50,751 nucleotides of DNA. Source: Coraliomargarita sp. GTDB lineage: Bacteria; Verrucomicrobiota; Verrucomicrobiia; Opitutales; UBA953. The stretch's first letter is position 1; each line of letters begins with the position of its first letter. The translations under genes and the position numbers were made by a program. Positions 43,520-50,751 of the stretch are shown piece after piece. Location: assembly GCA_024638885.1 (NCBI GenBank), contig JAHEJL010000011.1, positions 1 to 50,751 of the forward strand, in the 5' to 3' direction. Under the pieces are notes generated by a model. The model was given only the letters and a program-made list of their open reading frames with translations. It had not been told where the DNA came from and searched no databases.

Positions 43520-46500
43520 TTAGAAGCGGAAGGTGTAGTTCACCTTCACTTCATGGGCCGACTTCATGTCGGCGCCCGAGTGCATGTCGTAGCTCAGGCC
43601 CGCGGAGCGACCGGCGCCCAGGGAGGCCTGGATGCCGATGCCGCCGCGCAGCACGTTCTGGCCGGCGCCGTAGGTCGCCACGTTGAAGGACGTGGGGCTG
43701 GCGGCGTCGGCGAAGCTCGCGGTCAGGCCGTTGCCGGTGCTGTTGAGGTTATGCTCATAGGCCACGTTAAGCGAGACCGACAGGGTGTCGGTCAGCTTCA
43801 TCGCGTAGCCCAGGCCGACTTCCGCATTGGTGTCCGTCTGCGCGGCGCCGGAGACGTTGAGGTTCGCGCCGGTGCCGGACTCGGTGAAGGCGTCGAACTT
43901 GGACGTGCTTCGGCTCAGGCCGACATACGGGGTGAAGGCGCCGAGCTTGGAGAAGCTCAGGCGGGCCAGCATCGAGCTGCCGGTCAGGTTCTGGTTCGCG
44001 AAGGCCTGGCCGTTGCGGGTGCCATCCGACTTGAGCTTGCCGCCGGTGAGGGCGACGTCGAGGCGGGTGGCGCCGAGGTCGGCGGCGAAGCCGACGCCCA
44101 GCGACTGGCCGGAGCCCTTGGAGCTGAAGCCCGAGGCGGTGACGGTGCCATCGTTCTGGGAGAGCAGCACCGAGAACTGGGTGCTCGCGGAGAGCGCCTT
44201 GGTCGCGATGGCGTAGGTCGAGTTCACGTCATAGCTGCCGTTGAGGGTCGTCGGCGAAGCGGTCAGGGTGGACTGCTGCTGGTCGTAGCCGACCTGCACG
44301 TTCCAGCCTTCCGGCGCGGCGACGGCGGTGGTCAGGGCGCGGGCCAGCGTCAGGGCGTTGCGCGAGGCCATGATCATCGACGTACCATAGGGCTCAGGGG
44401 AGAGCGCATCCAGGGCGGTGTCGACGTTGGCGGCGCCGAGGAAGGCGACCGTGGCGGCGCCCATCTCGCCGGAAGCGATGAAGGCCTTGGCCGTGGCGGA
44501 GCCGCCGGCGCTGGCGCGGAGCACCGTACCGTTGGTGAGGCCGTCGGCGTAGAGCGCGCTGGCGATCGCCTTGCGGTTCGCGTCGACCGTGAGGTCGGCG
44601 AAGGTCTGAGCTTCGGTCAGGCCCGAGCCGTGGATGCGGCCCGTGGCGTTGTTGAAGAAGACCTGCGTGGTCTGCGTGCTGCGATCGAGCGTCGTGAACG
44701 AGCCGGAGTAGGCGCCGGCGCTGACGGCGAGGACGGATTCGGTGCGGCCGAGGTCGAACGTCCCGCCGGTCTTGGTGACCTTCAGGGTGCTGCCGGACTG
44801 GAAGGTCGCGGTGCCGGAGGCGATGACCTGGTCATGCTGCGTGCCTGCGGTCAGGCCCCAGACTTCGATGTCGAGCGTGCCGGCTTCGAGGTAGTTGCCG
44901 GTGATGCTGACCGTGCCCGGGGAGTTGCCGGGGGCGAGCGTGCCGAGGTTGGTCAGGTTGCCCGCGATGGTCGCGTTGCCGCCGAAGCTGCCGTTCTTGA
45001 GGATGCGTACCGCGGAGCTGAGGGAGCCGTTGACCACGAGCTTGCCGGCTTCGACGTTGGTGTTGCCCGTGTAGGTGTTGAGGCCGGTGAGGGTCAGGGT
45101 GCCGGTGCCGTTCTTCCAGAGGCCGCCCGCGCCGCCGATGGCGCCGGAGACCGAGGTGTTGGCCGTGGTGTTGAAGACGCCGCCGGTGCCGGTCAGCGCG
45201 ATGTTGTGCGTGATGGCCGCGCCGTTCGCGATCACCGCGCCGCCGTTGTCGAGGGTCATCAGGTTGCCGACGACGCCGCTGTTGGAGCCGGCCTTGTAGT
45301 TGAGGGCGACGAACTGGCCGCCTTCGACCAGGGTCGCGGCGTTGGCGCCGGTCGCGAGGGCGTGGTTCTGGGTGGCCACGAGGAACCACTTGCTGCCGGT
45401 GACGCCGTCATTGACGATCGAGGTGATGTCGATGATGCCGGAATGTTCTTCGTCGATCGTCTGGAACAGGGTGGCGCCGGTCGTGAAGCGGCTGCGGTCG
45501 GATTCGAAGATCTGGACCGCGCTCGCTTCGCGCAGGGCCTGCGTGGCGAGGGCCGGGTTCACGACCCAGTGCTTGGCGACGTAGGTGTTGTTACCCGGGT
45601 CTTCCTGGATGTAGAGCAGGCCGTCTTCGCCGACGGTAAGGTTGTCGAAGGTGGTCGCCTTGGCGCCGTCGGTGCCGGTCAGGTTGGCGGAGTTCACGAC
45701 GACCTTGATGTCGCCGCCCGTGGTGAGGATGCCGTTCGTCGCGTCGCTGGCGAAGTCGAGCTGGTAGATCTTCGAGGTGACGGCGACGCCGTTGACCGTC
45801 GCGCCGGTGGCGGCGAAGACGAGCGAGTCATGGTCGAGCCAGTTGGCGTCCTCGGGGCGGGCGAACTGGGTCACGCCGGCGGCGGTGGCGGCGGCCTGGA
45901 ACTCGGCGCCGGTCTTCGCGGCGATGGTCGCGTTGGTGAAGATCGGGGCGAGCTGGAAGGTGCCGTTGATGCCGGTGGCGGCTTCGAAGGCGACGGCGCC
46001 GGTGTAGCCGGTGGCGGCGTTGACCTTGATGCCGTAGACCTGGCCGTTGGTGAGGCCGGCCTTCTGGATGGCGTTGCCGGTGTTGGTCTTCGTGCCGAGG
46101 TAGAGGAAGACTTCGCCCGGGGTGGTGTCGTCGGTCAGGGCGACGGCGGTCTGCAGGAGGTTGGCGGCACCAGGGCTGACGCCGTAGTTCGAACGAGCGA
46201 GGGCGTTTTCCCAGGAATTCTTACCGAGGTGCGGGAGTTCGTACATCTTGCCGGCTTCGGTGCCGGTGACGATCCAGGCGAAGGCCTTGCCTTCGACGCC
46301 GGTCTCTTCGCCGTTCATGAAGATGCGGCCGTTGTAGCCGTAGCTGCTGCCGGAGTCCCAGAAGGCCGCGGCTTTCGGCAGGTCGGCCGAGCAGAGGCGG
46401 GCGATCGCGTACGGCGTCGAGGGCTGGGCCCAGGTGGTGCCGTTCCACATCAGCTGGTTGGCGGCCGAGGTGACGAGGTCACCGCCGGAGATCACCTGCC

Positions 46501-46831
46501 AGGTCGAGGTGTTGATCACCCACTTCGAGACGAAGGCGCCGATGGCGCCGTGGCCGCGGACGGTGCCGGAGGTGTTGCCGAGCTCATGGTTGGCGAGGAC
46601 GGTCATGGTGCCGTCGCCGTTGTCGAAGGCGCCGAGGCCGTCCGGGATGCCGACCATCTGGTAGCCGCCGATGGCGTCGCCGACGGTCAGGACCGAGGTC
46701 GCCGACCAGCCCGGCGCGGTGGGCGTGAGGTAAGGAGTCTGGCTGCTGGACGGTCCGGTGATCAGGCTCTGCGCGGAGAGCGAGACCGTGGCGGCCGCGG
46801 CGACGAGGAACGAGCGTGCGATGTTTTTCAT
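43520..46831 (-). CDS. Autotransporter with PhoX-like (DUF839) passenger
   Basis: 1103 residues from the ATG at 46831 with a signal peptide (MKNIARSFLVAAAATVSLSAQ). Residues about 45-480 read as a PhoX/DUF839-like beta-propeller: FDNGDGTMTVLANHELG, MNGEETGVEGKAF, FARPEDANWLDHDSLVFAA and TVGEDGLLYIQEDPGN. One autotransporter-associated beta-strand repeat (PF12951 type) lies about 571-606 (GTGTLTLTGLNTYTGNTNVE). From about 840 the chain is an outer-membrane beta-barrel with alternating strands, ending VNYTFRF with a C-terminal Phe. The passenger would be exposed at the surface. PhoX enzymes are Ca/Fe phosphatases; whether all metal ligands are present cannot be judged without an alignment. Confidence 0.82.
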   Translation of the reverse strand: MKNIARSFLVAAAATVSLSAQSLITGPSSSQTPYLTPTAPGWSATSVLTVGDAIGGYQMVGIPDGLGAFDNGDGTMTVLANHELGNTSGTVRGHGAIGAFVSKWVINTSTWQVISGGDLVTSAANQLMWNGTTWAQPSTPYAIARLCSADLPKAAAFWDSGSSYGYNGRIFMNGEETGVEGKAFAWIVTGTEAGKMYELPHLGKNSWENALARSNYGVSPGAANLLQTAVALTDDTTPGEVFLYLGTKTNTGNAIQKAGLTNGQVYGIKVNAATGYTGAVAFEAATGINGTFQLAPIFTNATIAAKTGAEFQAAATAAGVTQFARPEDANWLDHDSLVFAATGATVNGVAVTSKIYQLDFASDATNGILTTGGDIKVVVNSANLTGTDGAKATTFDNLTVGEDGLLYIQEDPGNNTYVAKHWVVNPALATQALREASAVQIFESDRSRFTTGATLFQTIDEEHSGIIDITSIVNDGVTGSKWFLVATQNHALATGANAATLVEGGQFVALNYKAGSNSGVVGNLMTLDNGGAVIANGAAITHNIALTGTGGVFNTTANTSVSGAIGGAGGLWKNGTGTLTLTGLNTYTGNTNVEAGKLVVNGSLSSAVRILKNGSFGGNATIAGNLTNLGTLAPGNSPGTVSITGNYLEAGTLDIEVWGLTAGTQHDQVIASGTATFQSGSTLKVTKTGGTFDLGRTESVLAVSAGAYSGSFTTLDRSTQTTQVFFNNATGRIHGSGLTEAQTFADLTVDANRKAIASALYADGLTNGTVLRASAGGSATAKAFIASGEMGAATVAFLGAANVDTALDALSPEPYGTSMIMASRNALTLARALTTAVAAPEGWNVQVGYDQQQSTLTASPTTLNGSYDVNSTYAIATKALSASTQFSVLLSQNDGTVTASGFSSKGSGQSLGVGFAADLGATRLDVALTGGKLKSDGTRNGQAFANQNLTGSSMLARLSFSKLGAFTPYVGLSRSTSKFDAFTESGTGANLNVSGAAQTDTNAEVGLGYAMKLTDTLSVSLNVAYEHNLNSTGNGLTASFADAASPTSFNVATYGAGQNVLRGGIGIQASLGAGRSAGLSYDMHSGADMKSAHEVKVNYTFRF

Positions 46832-47028
46832 GGTTGGGGACCGCCACTCTATCCTTTCGAGCTTACGGAACCGCGTCAGGCGTATGGCAGGCTTGTCATA
46901 CACCCAAAGGTTGCATCGGCCACAAACGACACGGTCGCCACGGAACCGTCGCAAGCGCAGCGCATCCGCGCAGCGTCCGCCTTGTGGGCGCCTTGCCCGT
47001 AACTTATGTCACCTGGCCGTGACCTTCG

Positions 47029-48093
47029 TCACTTCATCATCGCCAGTCCGCGGAAGGCGAAGGCCAGGCCGAGGGCGATGAGAAGGTAGGAGGAGACGTA
47101 GGGGGCGCGGTCGGCGACGCGGCTGAACCAGCCGGACTTCTCGGCCAGCTTCTTGAAGCCCCAGGAGGCGAGCACGCCGACGGAGATCATCGTGAGGGCG
47201 AGGCCGAAGCTGAAGGCGGCGACGATGCCGAAGCCCAGCGAGAACTGCTTCACCTGCAGGCAGACGATGAGGATCGAGACCGCCGCGGGGCAGGGCATCA
47301 GTCCGCCCGTGAGGCCGAAGAGGACGATTTGGCCCGTGGTGACCTGGCGGTTGGCGAAGCGCTGGCGGATCTCCTCCGCATGGGCGCGGGCATGCGCGTC
47401 TTCGTCCTCGAGGTCGTCATGCGCATGATGATGGTCGGACTCGGCGTAGGTGAGGGCGATTACGGACTCGCCCGAAGGGCCGCGGACGGTCGCCTCAGCC
47501 TGGAAGGCGTGCGGCTCAGGAATGGTGGCGTCGGACTCCCAATAGCCGTCCTGGGCGACGAAGCGGAAGACCTGGACGGAGCCGTCCGCGCGGAGGGTGC
47601 GGACGGAGACGGGCGTCAGGCCCGGCTGGGCGGGGAAGGCGACGCGGAAGACGGGCGGCACTCCGTCCTCGAAGATGTCGAGGGTAAGTTCGCCGTCCGC
47701 GGTCCGGAGCGACTTGCTTTCGTCGTGGTGATGGTGGTGGTGGGCGTGTCCCTGTTCTTCGCGCAGGCGCATGATCGTCCATACCGCCATGCCGACGACG
47801 ATCAGGCCGCTGATGAGCAGGAAGTAGGGTTCGGTCTGTTCGACGTTCCAATGGGAGCCGTACTTCAGGGCGAGGCCGGCGAGGAGCCAGATGATGAGGG
47901 TATGCGAGAGGGCGGCGCAGAAGCCGAGCAGGGCGGCCTGCCAGACCGTGCCGCGGATCGCGATGATGAAGGCCGCCATCATGGTCTTCGAGTGGCCGGG
48001 CTCGAGGCCGTGGAGGGCGCCGAGGACGATCGCGACCGGAACGTAGAGCCAGGCGTGGGCGGTGCCTTGTTGCAGCAGCTGGGAGAAGTCCAT
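47029..48093 (-). CDS. rcnA: RcnA-type nickel/cobalt exporter with enlarged His-flanked loop
   Basis: 354 residues, longer than E. coli RcnA (about 274). Signature segments: LGALHGLEPGHSKTMMAAF (24-42) and LTGGLMPCPAAVSILI (261-276), with six membrane spans in two sets of three. Between the sets, a His-rich stretch (116-123), a ~90-residue beta-rich insert (130-218: GELTLDIFEDGVPPVFRVAF) and a second His/Asp/Glu-rich stretch (221-239) replace the simple His loop. Exports Ni2+ and/or Co2+. No rcnR regulator is visible nearby. Confidence 0.85.
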   Translation of the reverse strand: MDFSQLLQQGTAHAWLYVPVAIVLGALHGLEPGHSKTMMAAFIIAIRGTVWQAALLGFCAALSHTLIIWLLAGLALKYGSHWNVEQTEPYFLLISGLIVVGMAVWTIMRLREEQGHAHHHHHHDESKSLRTADGELTLDIFEDGVPPVFRVAFPAQPGLTPVSVRTLRADGSVQVFRFVAQDGYWESDATIPEPHAFQAEATVRGPSGESVIALTYAESDHHHAHDDLEDEDAHARAHAEEIRQRFANRQVTTGQIVLFGLTGGLMPCPAAVSILIVCLQVKQFSLGFGIVAAFSFGLALTMISVGVLASWGFKKLAEKSGWFSRVADRAPYVSSYLLIALGLAFAFRGLAMMK

Positions 48094-48179
48094 GCGAGGA
48101 CCCTAGCGGAATTCTCCCCGCTGTCCACCGTGGGGATAGGCTTGCGGCAGGGCGGGGGCTTTCGCTTCCTTGAGCCCGC

Positions 48180-49109
48180 ATGAAGACCGTCACCCTCGGC
48201 CAAAGCCAGCTCACCTCCAGCCGCCTGGCCTATGGCTGCTGGCGTATCGCCACCAAGGGCGACGCCGCCGCGGACTACGCGACGGCCAAGGCCGCGGTCT
48301 TCGCCGCCGTCGACGCGGGGTATACGCTCTTCGACCATGCCGACATCTATTGCGACGGCGAAGCCGAGCGCGTCTTCGGCCGCATCCTGAAGGAGAATCC
48401 CGGCCTGCGCGCCAAGATGACGATCGCGACCAAGGGCGGCATCCGCTTCAAGAACCGTCCCGTCGGCGCCCCGGTCCGTTATGATTTCTCCCGCGCCCAT
48501 CTGATCGCCCAGTGCGAGCTCTCGCTCAAGCAGCTCGGCGTCGAGACGATCGACCTGCTCCACCTGCATCGTCCGGATTACCTCATGGACGCCGCCGAGG
48601 TCGCCGGCGTCTTCACCGAGCTGCGCGCCGCCGGCAAGGTCCGCGAGTTCGGCGTCAGCAATTTCAGCCCTTCCCAGTTCTCGCTCCTGCAGAACGCGCT
48701 ATCCTTCCCGCTGGTGGTCAACCAGGTCGAGGTCAGCCTGCTGCAGCTCTACGCGCTGCACGACGGCACGCTCGACCAGTGTCAGGAAAAGAAGGTGACC
48801 CCGCTGGCCTGGAGCCCGCTCGGCGCCGGCCTGCTCGGCTCGGGCGGCGTGGATCTCCTGCCCGGCCAGCGCCATTATAACCCGACCGCCGTGCTGGCCG
48901 TCGCGGATCGCATCGCCAAGGAGCGTGGCGTGAACCGCGAACTCGTCGCGCTGGCCTGGATCCTGAAGCACCCCTCCAAGATCGTCCCGATCGTCGGCAG
49001 CACGCAGCCTGCGCGCATCAAGGCGCTGGCCGCGGCGGCTTCGCTCGAGCTGACGCGCGAGGAGTGGTATCACCTCGTCACCGCGGCCCGTGGCGCGGAG
49101 ATGCCCTGA
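48180..49109 (+). CDS. Aldo/keto reductase
   Basis: 309 residues, NADPH-dependent TIM-barrel oxidoreductase family. Catalytic tetrad D52, Y57, K85 and H130 (FDHADIYCDG, IATKGG, LLHLHRPD). The cofactor-side segments VREFGVSNFSPSQF, NQVEVSLLQ and PIVGSTQPARI are in place. The GEAERVFGRIL and LHRPDYLMD features resemble the E. coli YdhF subgroup. Substrate not readable. It is divergent from rcnA with 86 bp between starts. Confidence 0.92.
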   Translation: MKTVTLGQSQLTSSRLAYGCWRIATKGDAAADYATAKAAVFAAVDAGYTLFDHADIYCDGEAERVFGRILKENPGLRAKMTIATKGGIRFKNRPVGAPVRYDFSRAHLIAQCELSLKQLGVETIDLLHLHRPDYLMDAAEVAGVFTELRAAGKVREFGVSNFSPSQFSLLQNALSFPLVVNQVEVSLLQLYALHDGTLDQCQEKKVTPLAWSPLGAGLLGSGGVDLLPGQRHYNPTAVLAVADRIAKERGVNRELVALAWILKHPSKIVPIVGSTQPARIKALAAAASLELTREEWYHLVTAARGAEMP

Positions 49110-49198
49110 GCTCAGGGGGCAAGGTGACACGGGGGCACGTTGGCCAGGGGATGTAGAGTCTCTGGCCAACCGGCCAACTGTTCAACGGGCCAACTATT

Positions 49199-49444
49199 TC
49201 AAAGTCCGAAGCCTTGGGACTTCCGGACGTCGCCGACGTACCAGTTCTCGAGCTTCTCGCGGGCCCAGGGCGTCTTGCGCAGGAAGATGAGCGACGACTT
49301 GATCGTCGGGTCGAACATGAAGCAGCGGATCGGGATGCGGTAGGCGAGTTCCTGCCATCCGTATTTGGCGACCATCGTCTCGAGGAGCTTCTGCAGGGTC
49401 ACGCCGTGCAGCGGGTCGCGGGGGTGCTGGCGGTCTTCGGTCAT
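49199..49444 (-). CDS. VF530-family small DNA-binding protein
   Basis: 81 residues, typical for the family (PF09905/DUF2132). The conserved core [59 protein letters not shown] is nearly complete. A structure from Vibrio fischeri suggested DNA binding; its biological role is unknown. The start is 4 nt after the stop of the upstream hypothetical, so the pair is one transcript. Confidence 0.9.
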   Translation of the reverse strand: MTEDRQHPRDPLHGVTLQKLLETMVAKYGWQELAYRIPIRCFMFDPTIKSSLIFLRKTPWAREKLENWYVGDVRKSQGFGL

Positions 49445-49448
49445 GCGA

Positions 49449-49871
49449 TCAGGAAGCGCAGCGCTTCAGGAAGATCAGCTGGGCGATCGCCACGATCTTC
49501 GGGGGCATCAGTCGGGGGCGGATGATGGCCGGGTCGGTCGTGTGGCTGGTGACCTCGAAGAGGCCGTTGTAGAACCACTTGCCGCCTTCGGTGCGGCGCA
49601 CGTAGACCGGCAGGGGGCCGCGGGTCTCGGCGAGGCGGATGCCCCACTTGGGCTGGTCGTCCTTGCGGCCGACCCAGACTTCGCACGGTTCGCTGTCGGC
49701 GCGCGGGTTCCAGCCCAGGCCGAGGCAGACGCCGATCACCGCGTCGCCCTTATGGATGACGAAGTTCGGGGGCTTCGGGTCGCCGCCGAGGTAGGCGCGG
49801 ACTTCGTTGAACTCGTAGCCCTCGCCCACGACGTGGGGAGCAGGCTGCGGAGAAGGCGAAGCGTCGGACAT
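49449..49871 (-). CDS. Hypothetical protein, single small domain
   Basis: 140 residues, no signal peptide, so cytoplasmic. It contains [80 protein letters not shown] and ends with a basic/hydrophobic helix ([14 protein letters not shown]). The [11 protein letters not shown] strand and the general layout are loosely like SRA/YDG or DUF6697-type nucleic-acid readers, but this is a weak impression only. Adjacent to, and probably co-transcribed with, the VF530 protein. Confidence 0.65.
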   Translation of the reverse strand: MSDASPSPQPAPHVVGEGYEFNEVRAYLGGDPKPPNFVIHKGDAVIGVCLGLGWNPRADSEPCEVWVGRKDDQPKWGIRLAETRGPLPVYVRRTEGGKWFYNGLFEVTSHTTDPAIIRPRLMPPKIVAIAQLIFLKRCAS

Positions 49872-49929
49872 GGCTGAAGGTGATAGGCCGACCCTCCCTG
49901 CGGGGGAAGGCTAAATCCCGGGCCAACAA

Positions 49930-49953
49930 AAAGGCACGCTTGCGCGTGCCTTT
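49930..49953 (-). terminator. Rho-independent terminator of aspS
   Basis: AAAGGCACGC / GCGTGCCTTT with a 4-nt loop; on the minus strand it is followed by TTGTTGG, giving a run of T. It is 20 nt past the aspS stop. Confidence 0.85.
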
Positions 49954-49973
49954 CGTCAGGGTGCCTCGGCGGC

Positions 49974-50751
49974 TCAGGCCTTCGGCTTCGGCTCGTCTTC
50001 CACGAGGCGGATGCGCAGGTCGCGCAGCTGCTTCGGGGCGACGGGGCTCGGGCAGTCGGCCATCAGGTCGCGGCCGTTCTGGTTCTTCGGGAAGGCGAGG
50101 ATGTCGCGGATCGAGGAGCGGCCGGCGAGCATGGCGACCACGCGGTCGAAGCCGAGGGCGATGCCGCCGTGGGGCGGGGCGCCGTAGGAGAAGGCCTTGA
50201 GCATGTAGCCGAAGCGGCTGTCCACGAGGTCCTGCGGGATCTTGAGGATGTCCTCGAAGACGCGCTTCTGGACGGCCGGGTTATGGATGCGGATCGAGCC
50301 GCCGCCGAGTTCGACGCCGTTGAGCACGATGTCGTAGTGCTGGCCGCGCACCTTGGCGGGGTCGGTGGCGAGCAGGGGCTCGTCCTCGACGACCGGGGCG
50401 GTGAACGGGTGGTGGGCGGAGAGGTAGCGCTTCTCTTCCTCGTCCCAGAGCATCAGCGGGAATTCGATGACCCAGAGGAAGTTGTACTGGTCGGCCGGGA
50501 GGTTGAGGCGACCGCGGGCCTTGAGCAGGTAGGAGGATTCGAGGCGGATGCGGCCGAGGATGGTCGAGGCCTGTTCCCACGGGGCGGCGGCGAAGAAGAC
50601 GATGTCGCCGTCCTCGATGTTGAGCTGATTCTTCAGCGCGGCCTTCTCGTCGTCGGAGAAGAACTTCACGATCGGGGACTTCCATTCGCCCGCTTCGCAC
50701 TTGATGAACGCGAGGCCCTTGGCGCCGGCGCTCTTGGCGATGTTCTCGAAG
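49974..50751 (-). CDS. aspS: Aspartyl-tRNA synthetase, C-terminal part
   Basis: The frame is open to the right edge of the window, so the 5' end is missing; the GTG at 50669 is internal. The visible ~259 residues cover the end of the bacterial GAD insertion domain (GLAFIKCEAGEWKSPIVKFF, WEQASTILGRIR) and the end of the class II catalytic core: FLWVIEFPLMLWDEEEKRY, SAHHPFTAPV, YDIVLNGVELGGGSIRIH and motif 3 GGIALGFDRVVAMLAG. The C-terminal PKNQNGRDLMADCPSPV matches the Asp-specific family. Charges tRNA-Asp (or tRNA-Asp/Asn) with aspartate. A strong terminator follows. Confidence 0.95.
   Translation of the reverse strand, partial: FENIAKSAGAKGLAFIKCEAGEWKSPIVKFFSDDEKAALKNQLNIEDGDIVFFAAAPWEQASTILGRIRLESSYLLKARGRLNLPADQYNFLWVIEFPLMLWDEEEKRYLSAHHPFTAPVVEDEPLLATDPAKVRGQHYDIVLNGVELGGGSIRIHNPAVQKRVFEDILKIPQDLVDSRFGYMLKAFSYGAPPHGGIALGFDRVVAMLAGRSSIRDILAFPKNQNGRDLMADCPSPVAPKQLRDLRIRLVEDEPKPKA

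Noticed and set aside
43487..47002. A 1171-codon open frame antisense to the autotransporter
   Set aside because: Shadow of the GC-rich autotransporter gene; the minus strand has signal peptide, passenger and barrel, whereas this frame is low-complexity Ala/Gly/Glu/Asp/Arg.
47008..47023. GTCAC/GTGAC inverted repeat beyond rcnA as a terminator or operator
   Set aside because: Only a 5-bp stem with no T-tract; too weak to call.

Overview
The window is a GC-rich bacterial chromosome segment, most likely from a member of the Verrucomicrobiota (Opitutae-like; my inference from gene content, no rRNA is present). Pointers are two PSCyt1-DUF1549-DUF1553 plus DUF1501 gene pairs (a Planctomycetes/Verrucomicrobia hallmark), an autotransporter with PF12951-type beta-strand repeats, golvesin-like and LamG-like beta-sandwich domains on secreted proteins, and weak or absent Shine-Dalgarno sequences at most starts.

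Layout. 1-4707: a 5'-truncated FAD oxidoreductase followed by a membrane flavoprotein that joins two FMN-binding modules, a polyferredoxin membrane core and its own ApbE flavin transferase. 5140-11431: a secreted LamG protein, a run of small exported Ala/Lys-rich helical proteins that look like diverging paralogues, and an N-formylglutamate amidohydrolase. 11490-13623: a membrane/SRPBCC fusion and a YugP-like metallopeptidase homologue whose zinc motif is destroyed. 13772-17049: haem synthesis (hemF-hemE, then hemH on the other strand). 17387-30350: two DUF1501/DUF1553 cytochrome-like modules, an aminotransferase, a small membrane protein and a PL10-type pectate lyase, suggesting polysaccharide use. 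30485-33784: maf, a secreted protein, a TonB-like protein and an RluA-type pseudouridine synthase, several with ATGA/TGATG overlaps. 33945-43468: an eight-gene MoxR/Bat-type operon (vWA, small TPR-like, repetitive exported protein, 1178-residue membrane-anchored protein, MoxR, DUF58, DUF4381-like, vWA). 43520-46831: PhoX-like autotransporter. 47029-50751: RcnA-type Ni/Co exporter, aldo/keto reductase, VF530 protein, a hypothetical and the C-terminal part of aspS.

The most unusual signal is between the genes. Nearly every gap of more than 300 bases holds a composite repetitive cassette: an array of degenerate 12-bp units (consensus GAKGACTGARTN), a CCACC-rich stretch, and a 119-120 bp element bounded by inverted GGTAGGG/CCCTACC and made of two 9-bp-stem hairpins. 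Seven copies of this element occur (one shortened). Stems show a compensatory change, the two loops are complementary in most copies, and five of seven copies begin within 8 nt of a stop codon. It behaves like a REP/BIME- or MITE-like family acting at mRNA 3' ends, and I do not recognise it as a named family.
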